From: an uncultured Paracoccaceae bacterium
GTDB lineage: Bacteria; Pseudomonadota; Alphaproteobacteria; Rhodobacterales; Rhodobacteraceae
DNA: 11,990 nt
NCBI GenBank assembly: GCA_913054485.1
Contig: CAJXHQ010000039.1
Location: forward strand, 1 to 11,990
Direction: 5' to 3'
The notes beneath the pieces were generated by a model. It ran no database searches and was not told the DNA's origin. It saw only the letters and a list, made by a program, of their open reading frames with translations. Positions 7,053 through 11,990 of the stretch are shown one piece after another (the first letter of the stretch is position 1; every line of letters begins with the position of its first letter). The translations under genes and the position numbers were made by a program.

Positions 7053-8149
7053 GGTGTCACCACAATGTTTCCAACGTGTGTCTTGGCGATAAAGGCTTCC
7101 TGGGCGGCAGCCAGCTCGGCCAAGGGGTAGACGGCTGCCAGCAGCGGCTTGAGCGCGCCGGTCTCGATCATGCCGGCAACGCGCTGCATGGTGCCGGGCG
7201 GGCAGATCGTTGCCCCGGTAAGCTGAAGGTCTTTGTAGACCAGCTGCCGCAGATCGAATTGCGCCATCTGACCGCCGATGCAGCCGGAGGTGGAATAGCG
7301 GCCGCCCTGGCGCAGCGCGTTGATCAGGGGCATGAAATTCGGAGCCCCCACCACGTCCAGCGCGATATCGGCGGGCCCGCCTGCAAGGCGGCGGATCTCG
7401 GCTTCCAGGTCATCGCAATTGCGGTCGATCACATGGTCCGCGCCCAGTTCCAGCAGCAGCGGCGCCTTGGACGGGCTCGCCAACGCGATCACCCGGCAGC
7501 CGCGCAGGCGGCAAAGCTGGATGGCAGCAGAGCCGACACCGCCCGAAGCTCCGGTGATCACTACGGTCTCGCCGGGGCGCGGCGCGGTGCGCTGCACCAG
7601 GTTCTCCGCGGTGGTATAGGCGCAGGCGAAAGTCGCCAGCTCCGCGTCGCTCAAGGGAGAGGAGATCCTGATGGCATTCTCGCTGCGCACCTTGGTGTAT
7701 TCGGCAAAACCGCCGTCCAGTTCGGAGCCAAAATACCCGGCTTGTTCAGGGTTCTGCCAGTCACCATGAGGCAGCAGCCAGGGGTCGACCATAACCCGCT
7801 GGCCGATACGAGCCTCAGGGACGCCGGAACCGACGGCGACGATTTCGCCCACAGCGTCCGCCCCCTGGATGCGCGGAAACTGAACGGCCCCAGCTCCCCA
7901 GGTCCCGTCAGCATCGTCAGTATTGTCGAACCCGTCCTCGGCACCGTCAGCGAGATTGGCGTCATTGGCCTTTGAGTACCAGGCCGTGCGGGTGTTGATA
8001 TCGGTATTGTTGAGGCCGCAGGCCCCAACCTTGATCAGGACCTCGCCCTTGTCCGGGCGCGGCGCGGCCATCCGGGTATAGACCAGCTGGTCCAGTCCGC
8101 CGTGCCCCGTCAGGAGCACGGCGTTCATGGTTTCCGGCAGGCCGGTCAC
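7049..8149 (-). CDS. MDR-superfamily NAD(P)H oxidoreductase, probably zinc-independent
   Basis: The 366-residue protein is a medium-chain dehydrogenase/reductase. The nucleotide-binding motif is GASGGVG (200-206), the N-terminal GroES-like fold runs to about 160, and the C-terminus GNIVVTP is typical. Where zinc alcohol dehydrogenases have the catalytic cysteine (ACGVCHTD), this has ACGLNNTD (43-50), with Asn47 in its place. It therefore more resembles the quinone oxidoreductase branch than a classical alcohol dehydrogenase. A loop at about 57-86 is unusually acidic. I prefer the GTG at 8149, which overlaps the upstream stop by four bases (GTGA), because relatives I recall keep a short M-T-x-L-P-x-T-M lead. 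The ATG at 8128 is the alternative and has a weak GGA before it. Its role in the pathway is unknown. It could reduce or oxidise a carbonyl intermediate after ring opening. Confidence 0.85.
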   Translation of the reverse strand: MTGLPETMNAVLLTGHGGLDQLVYTRMAAPRPDKGEVLIKVGACGLNNTDINTRTAWYSKANDANLADGAEDGFDNTDDADGTWGAGAVQFPRIQGADAVGEIVAVGSGVPEARIGQRVMVDPWLLPHGDWQNPEQAGYFGSELDGGFAEYTKVRSENAIRISSPLSDAELATFACAYTTAENLVQRTAPRPGETVVITGASGGVGSAAIQLCRLRGCRVIALASPSKAPLLLELGADHVIDRNCDDLEAEIRRLAGGPADIALDVVGAPNFMPLINALRQGGRYSTSGCIGGQMAQFDLRQLVYKDLQLTGATICPPGTMQRVAGMIETGALKPLLAAVYPLAELAAAQEAFIAKTHVGNIVVTP

Positions 8150-10626
8150 TCTGCAGCTGCTGCTGCAGGGGCGTCGGCGCGGGGCCGTTTGGACGCCGGA
8201 TCGTATGCTGCCTCGCCCAGGATGCGGGCCGCGCGGGGCTCGCCTGCGATCAGCACTTCCAGCGCGGTGCCCGGCACGTTCACATGCGGTTTGACGAAGG
8301 CGAAGGCCAGGATTTTTCCGACACTGTGGCCATAGGCGACCGAGGCGGTGGAGCCGACCACTTCGCCATTGAGGCGCACGGCCTCGCCGCCGTGGCCGTC
8401 TTCAATGCCGTCCGGCTCGATCTCCAGGTAGGCGCAGATCCAGGGCATCTCGCCCGCTTCGGCCCCGGCCGCGCTCTTGCGGGTGGCCTCGGCGCCGAGG
8501 TAGTCCTTGTCCAGTTTGAAGAAGCGGCCCACGTTGGCCTCGGGCAGGGTGACCTCATTGGTCAGCTCGCCCGCACCGGGGAAGGCTTTTTCCATGCGCA
8601 GGGAGTTCATCGCAAAGGAGCCGTAGTTCTCGATCCCATGCGCCTCGCCTGCGGCCCAGAGGGCAGAGTAGACGTCGACGCAAGCCGCGTCCGGCATGTG
8701 GAATTCCCAGCCCAGCTCACCGGCGTAAGACATGCGGAAGGCCCAGATCTTGTGGCCCGCCACGGTGATCTGTTGCGCCGAGAGCCAGCGGAACCCCGCG
8801 TTGGAGAGATCCGCATCGGTGCAGGCGGCCAGCACCTCGCGCGATTTCGGGCCATTGAGGGACAGCGCCGACCAGTCCGCTGAAAGGGCGGTGATCCGCA
8901 CGTCCTCATCGGCGCGGTTGTGGTTCAGGTGGTCCATCAGCCGCTGCTCGAAGAAGGCGGCGCAGACCAGGTAGAAGCGGTCATCCGCCATCCGCACAAT
9001 GGTGGTCTCCAGCTCCACCCGGCCGCGGCGGTTCAGCATATGGGTGAGGGTGATGGAGCCGTTTTTCTGCGGCATCTTATTGGCGGTCAGCCGGTCCAGC
9101 AGCGCATAAGCCTCGGGGCCGGAGACCTCGACCTTGGTGAAGGCGGTCACATCCATGATGCCGACGCGCTCGCGCACGGCTTTGCACTCATGGGCGACCA
9201 TATCAAAGACTTCGTTGCGCTTGAATGAGTAGTGGTCGCGCTGCTCGACGCCATCACGCGCAAACCAGCGCGGGCGCTCATGGCCGAAGACCTCTTCATA
9301 AACAGCGCCCTTGTGCTTCAGCAGCTCATAAAGCGGCGAGGGTTTGATCGGGCGGCCGTCCAGGCGGTTGAAATGCGGGAAGGGGATCTCGTGGCGCAGC
9401 TTGTAGTCCTCATGCGCCTTGATCACCTGCCAGTCCTTCTTGGCGTAATCGCCAAAGCGGCGCGGGTCGTAATCGCGCATGTTGATGTCGGCAGAGCCAT
9501 GCACCATCCATTTCGCCAGCTCGCGCGTCAGCCCCGGGCCCCAGCCGATGCCGATCTGGGTGCCGCAGCAGCACCAGTAGTTCTGCACCCCCGGCGCCGG
9601 ACCCACCATCGGGTTGCCGTCGGGCGGATGGCTGATCGCGCCATGCACTTCGCGGGTGATGCCCAGATCGGCAAAAATCGGCATCCGCTCCAATGAATTT
9701 TCCAACCAGGGCATGACGCGGTCGTAGTCTGCCTCAAACAGCCAGTTTTCATAGTCCCAGGGGCATTCGTCATGCCAGACCGAGTTGGAATTTTCCTTCT
9801 CGTAGATCCCGATGAGGCCTTTCTTCTGCTCCATCCGGATATAGCCCGAGACCTGTTTGTCATCGCGGATCACCGGCAGCTCTTTGTCCAGATCCTGGAA
9901 CTCCGGCACGTCCTCGGTCACGAAGTAATGATGCGTCATCGAAGTCATCGGCAGCTGCAGCCCGGACCATTCGCCCATCTGGCGCGCATAGGTGCCGCCG
10001 GCGTTGACCACATGCTCGCAAACAATAGTCCCCTGTTCGGTCTCCACCACCCATTCGCCCGCTTCGTTCCGGGTGATGTTGGTGGCCTGGCAGCGGCGGA
10101 AAATCTGCACGCCTTTCTGGCGCGCGCCCGCGGCCATGGCCATGGTCACGTTTGACGGGTCCACATGGCCGTCATCCGGCGTGTAAAGCGCGCCCAGCAC
10201 GCCGTCGAGATTATAGAAGGGGTGCTTTTCGGCGATGAACTCAGCGCCCACAAGTTCAATGTTGAACCCCAGCGCGCGGCCCACCGACAGCGTGTGGCGC
10301 AGCCAGTCCATCTCATCCTCGGTATAGGCCAGGCGGAAGGAGCCGCAGCCGTGCCAAGTGACGGCCTGGCCGGTCTCTTCTTCCAAGCCTTTGGAATAGA
10401 GCCCGATATTGTAATCCACCATTTTCCCCAACCCGTAAGAGCTGGTCGAATGGGTGATCTGGCCTGCCGCGTGCCAGGTGGAGCCGGAGGTCAGCTCCGC
10501 CTTTTCCAGAAGGACGGTCTCTGCGCCCCAGCCTTCATGGGCAAGATGATAGGCCAGGCCGCAGCCCATGACGCCGCCGCCGACAATGACGACCTTGGCA
10601 CGTGCGGGCAGGTGTTTCGAGGACAT
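8146..10626 (-). CDS. Dimethylglycine/sarcosine dehydrogenase-like FAD and GcvT-domain protein
   Basis: The 826-residue protein has the two-part build of dimethylglycine dehydrogenase: an FAD amine oxidase domain (about 1-370), a linker domain (about 373-430) and a glycine-cleavage T-protein domain with C-terminal barrel (about 430-810). FAD binding shows in VVIVGGGVMG (12-21). STWHAAGQ (49-56) carries His52, equivalent to the histidine that holds FAD covalently in mammalian dimethylglycine dehydrogenase. MSYAGELGWEFHMP is the usual T-protein motif. Such enzymes oxidise an N-methyl group and hand the carbon to tetrahydrofolate in the second domain. Here the likely substrate is an N-methylated amino acid such as N-methylproline or dimethylglycine. 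It is the first gene of the minus-strand operon, with AGGA eight bases before the ATG, and is divergent from the RpiR gene. Odd points are a Cys triplet at 352-354 and an alanine-rich tail. The exact substrate is open. Confidence 0.93.
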   Translation of the reverse strand: MSSKHLPARAKVVIVGGGVMGCGLAYHLAHEGWGAETVLLEKAELTSGSTWHAAGQITHSTSSYGLGKMVDYNIGLYSKGLEEETGQAVTWHGCGSFRLAYTEDEMDWLRHTLSVGRALGFNIELVGAEFIAEKHPFYNLDGVLGALYTPDDGHVDPSNVTMAMAAGARQKGVQIFRRCQATNITRNEAGEWVVETEQGTIVCEHVVNAGGTYARQMGEWSGLQLPMTSMTHHYFVTEDVPEFQDLDKELPVIRDDKQVSGYIRMEQKKGLIGIYEKENSNSVWHDECPWDYENWLFEADYDRVMPWLENSLERMPIFADLGITREVHGAISHPPDGNPMVGPAPGVQNYWCCCGTQIGIGWGPGLTRELAKWMVHGSADINMRDYDPRRFGDYAKKDWQVIKAHEDYKLRHEIPFPHFNRLDGRPIKPSPLYELLKHKGAVYEEVFGHERPRWFARDGVEQRDHYSFKRNEVFDMVAHECKAVRERVGIMDVTAFTKVEVSGPEAYALLDRLTANKMPQKNGSITLTHMLNRRGRVELETTIVRMADDRFYLVCAAFFEQRLMDHLNHNRADEDVRITALSADWSALSLNGPKSREVLAACTDADLSNAGFRWLSAQQITVAGHKIWAFRMSYAGELGWEFHMPDAACVDVYSALWAAGEAHGIENYGSFAMNSLRMEKAFPGAGELTNEVTLPEANVGRFFKLDKDYLGAEATRKSAAGAEAGEMPWICAYLEIEPDGIEDGHGGEAVRLNGEVVGSTASVAYGHSVGKILAFAFVKPHVNVPGTALEVLIAGEPRAARILGEAAYDPASKRPRADAPAAAAAE

Positions 10627-10635
10627 GTGTGTTTT

Positions 10636-10668
10636 CCTGTCAAACGAGTCGCAAAACTGCTCGACAGG
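10636..10668. promoter_or_regulatory. Imperfect inverted repeat in divergent intergenic region (possible operator)
   Basis: CCTGT (10636-10640) and CGAG (10645-10648) on the left answer CTCG (10660-10663) and ACAGG (10664-10668) on the right: nine pairs with a CAAA bulge on one side. It lies between the start of the dehydrogenase gene and the second palindrome, within the expected 5' leader of that gene. It could bind the RpiR regulator encoded next door, or fold in the leader RNA. No binding evidence is visible beyond symmetry and place. Confidence 0.4.
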
Positions 10669-10695
10669 CTAAGCGTACATTTGTACCCTCGTCAA
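10667..10695 (-). promoter_or_regulatory. Possible sigma-70 promoter for the minus-strand operon
   Basis: Read on the minus strand, TTGACG (10695-10690) is a good -35 match. At 17 bases spacing comes TTAGCC (10672-10667), a poor -10. The transcript would start about 30 bases before the dehydrogenase ATG. The palindrome at 10675-10686 would sit in the spacer, a classic place for a repressor. The weak -10 keeps confidence low. Confidence 0.4.
10675..10686. promoter_or_regulatory. Palindrome GTACA-TT-TGTAC, candidate operator
   Basis: A perfect five-base inverted repeat around a two-base spacer sits in the 71-base gap between the divergent dehydrogenase and RpiR genes, 11 bases before the RpiR ATG and inside the predicted promoter spacer of the opposite operon. 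One bound dimer could control both directions. MurR/RpiR regulators bind inverted repeats near their own gene, so the neighbour is the obvious candidate binder. This is an inference. Confidence 0.45.
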
Positions 10696-10697
10696 TT

Positions 10698-11585
10698 ATG
10701 AATGAGACAAACGTATCAGATTCCGTCCTCGCCCGCCTCTCCGACGAATGGGAGGCGCTGACTCCCGAAGCACAGAAGGCAGCCCGCTATGTGCTGGAAA
10801 ACCCCCGCGATGTAGGGGTTTCGACAGTGCGCGAGATCGCCGAGGCCGCCAATGTGAAACCCAATACCGTGGTGCGTATGGCGCGGCAGGTGGGATTCGA
10901 CGGGTATGATGATTTCCGCGAACCGTTCCGGGATGCAATCCGCCAGGGGGCGGTGTCGTTTCCGGACCGCGCCCGCTGGCTGCAGGACATCCGCAAGTCC
11001 GGCGATCTGGGCGGGCTTTATGCGGATATGGCGGGTGCTGCGATCCGCAATCTGGAAGATACATTCGGGGGGATCACCGGAGCCCAGCTGCGCGAAGCGG
11101 CCGAGGCGATTTGGTCCTCGCGCAACGTTTATACGCTGGGTGTGGGCGTCAATAACGCCAATGCCCGCAACTTCACCTATCTTGCGTCGACGGGGATGAA
11201 AGCCTTCCATGCCATCCCGCGCCCTGGCTCCACCCCGGTGGATGACCTGGCCTGGGCCGACGGACGGGATGTGCTGATTGCCATCACCTGCAAACCCTAC
11301 CGGACCGAAGTGGTCGATGCGATAAAAATAGCGCGCGAACAGGGGATTAAGGTGGTCGGGATCTCCGATTCACCCGCCTCCCCGATCATCCTGGGGTCCG
11401 ATCACGGCTTTGTCGTGGCTTCGGACACGCCCCAGTTCTTCCCCTCGTCCGTCTCCACCATCGCCGTGCTGGAAACGCTGCTCTCCTTTGTTATTGCAAG
11501 CGCCAGCGAGGAGATCGTGGACCGGGTCGAGAAATTTCACCAACGCCGCCACCAGCTTGGCCTTTATACTGAGGAGCCGGAATGA
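10698..11585 (+). CDS. MurR/RpiR-family transcriptional regulator
   Basis: The 295-residue protein has an N-terminal HTH domain (about 8-80, with STVREIAEAANVKPNTVVRM and the typical QVGFDGYDDFREPFR) and a SIS domain (about 125-265, with VYTLGVGVNNANARNF and VLIAITCKPYRTEVVDAIKI). Regulators of this family sense small metabolites, most often phosphosugars, through the SIS domain. In Roseobacters, relatives sit by amino acid and betaine genes. The frame is open to 10602, but that upstream stretch crosses the divergent gene's start, so I chose the ATG at 10698, where the HTH family normally begins. No clear ribosome binding site precedes it. The gene is divergent from the catabolic operon and overlaps the Rieske gene by four bases, so it probably controls both and may autoregulate. 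The sign of regulation cannot be read. Confidence 0.9.
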   Translation: MNETNVSDSVLARLSDEWEALTPEAQKAARYVLENPRDVGVSTVREIAEAANVKPNTVVRMARQVGFDGYDDFREPFRDAIRQGAVSFPDRARWLQDIRKSGDLGGLYADMAGAAIRNLEDTFGGITGAQLREAAEAIWSSRNVYTLGVGVNNANARNFTYLASTGMKAFHAIPRPGSTPVDDLAWADGRDVLIAITCKPYRTEVVDAIKIAREQGIKVVGISDSPASPIILGSDHGFVVASDTPQFFPSSVSTIAVLETLLSFVIASASEEIVDRVEKFHQRRHQLGLYTEEPE

Positions 11586-11990
11586 ACGCACCCAACACCC
11601 CCGTCCGTTCCCTGGAAGCCGTCTATTACACCTCCCCCGCCATCTTTGAAAAAGAGATGGCCGGGCTCCTGTCCCGCACATGGCAATTTGCGGGCCACGC
11701 CAGCCAGATCCCCAATCCGGGCGATTATTTCGCCTTCGAGATCGCAGGCCAGAGCCTCTTTGCGATCCGCGGCCGGGACGGCGTAGTTCGGACTTTCTAC
11801 AATGTCTGCCAGCACCGCGCCCATGAGATGGTCAGCGGCACCGGCAACACCCGGGTCGTGGTATGCCCGTACCACCAGTGGACATATGAGCTGACCGGGG
11901 GCTTGCGTGCCGGGCCGAATATCAAAAAAGTGCCGGGCTTTGACATATCCAAGGTCTGCCTGACCGAAGTGCGCACCGAAGACTTCCTCG
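11582..11990 (+). CDS. Rieske [2Fe-2S] oxygenase alpha subunit, N-terminal part (runs off window)
   Basis: The ATG at 11582 overlaps the RpiR stop (ATGA) and follows GAGGAG. The frame stays open to the window end, giving 136 residues. The Rieske cluster ligands are clear: Cys76-x-His78 (YNVCQHRAH) and Cys95-Pro-Tyr-His98 (VCPYHQWTYE). The opening (LEAVYYTSPAIFEKEMAGLL, RTWQFAGHASQIPNPGDYF) is that of the GbcA/stachydrine-demethylase and carnitine-oxygenase group, not of benzoate-type dioxygenases. The catalytic mononuclear iron domain lies outside. Such enzymes use O2 and electrons to remove a methyl group from a quaternary nitrogen as formaldehyde. That step fits ahead of the dimethylglycine-dehydrogenase-like protein. 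The substrate is inferred from neighbours: proline betaine, hydroxyproline betaine or a relative. A reductase partner may be the flavoprotein at 2126-3340 or one beyond the window. Confidence 0.93.
   Translation, partial: MNAPNTPVRSLEAVYYTSPAIFEKEMAGLLSRTWQFAGHASQIPNPGDYFAFEIAGQSLFAIRGRDGVVRTFYNVCQHRAHEMVSGTGNTRVVVCPYHQWTYELTGGLRAGPNIKKVPGFDISKVCLTEVRTEDFL

Noticed and set aside
5940..7130. A 396-codon plus-strand frame opposite the HpbD-like gene
   Set aside because: Same composition artefact as above: no family resemblance, and the minus-strand frame matches a known enzyme end to end.
1..11990. CRISPR arrays, tRNA or rRNA genes, defence or toxin genes
   Set aside because: No regularly spaced direct repeats, no tRNA-like cloverleaf ends and no such protein families were seen when reading through. 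The region is a metabolic locus.

Overview
The window looks like chromosomal DNA of a marine Roseobacter-group alphaproteobacterium (Rhodobacteraceae). The DNA is GC-rich and the genes are tightly packed, often with 4-base overlaps. The gene families (MurR/RpiR regulator, Rieske demethylase, dimethylglycine-dehydrogenase-like protein, HpbD-like epimerase, GlxA-type regulator, MttB relative) are typical of betaine catabolism in that group. The assignment rests on protein recognition from memory, not on a search.

Layout from left to right. (1) Positions 1 to about 104 are the end of an insertion sequence. They hold the first 19 codons of an IS481-like transposase on the minus strand. (2) About 105-1055 is a decayed trimethylamine-methyltransferase (MttB) family gene on the plus strand. 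Its 5' end is missing at the IS, an internal piece is gone, and two frameshifts break the 3' half. (3) 1075-10626 is a run of seven minus-strand genes read right to left: an 826-residue dimethylglycine/sarcosine dehydrogenase-like flavoprotein, a zinc-independent-looking MDR oxidoreductase, two different enolase-superfamily proteins (the first very like hydroxyproline betaine 2-epimerase HpbD), a class III aminotransferase, a ferredoxin-reductase-type flavoprotein and a GlxA/GbdR-type regulator. Gaps run from -4 to about 71 bases, so one operon is likely. (4) A 71-base divergent promoter region holds a palindrome and a longer inverted repeat. (5) On the plus strand, a MurR/RpiR regulator overlaps by 4 bases the start of a Rieske oxygenase that runs off the window.

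Working model: this is a catabolic island for an N-methylated cyclic amino acid (a betaine of the proline betaine or hydroxyproline betaine kind, or a relative). The Rieske enzyme would remove the first N-methyl group. The flavoprotein would remove the second and could pass the one-carbon unit to folate. The enolase-family enzymes would racemise or epimerise the alpha carbon. The aminotransferase and the MDR enzyme would act later or on a side branch. The ferredoxin-reductase-type protein could feed electrons to the Rieske enzyme. Two regulators of unrelated families, one at each end, suggest dual control. The paired epimerase paralogues, the aminotransferase and the MDR enzyme go beyond the core hydroxyproline betaine pathway as I know it, so the true substrate may be a different or additional betaine.
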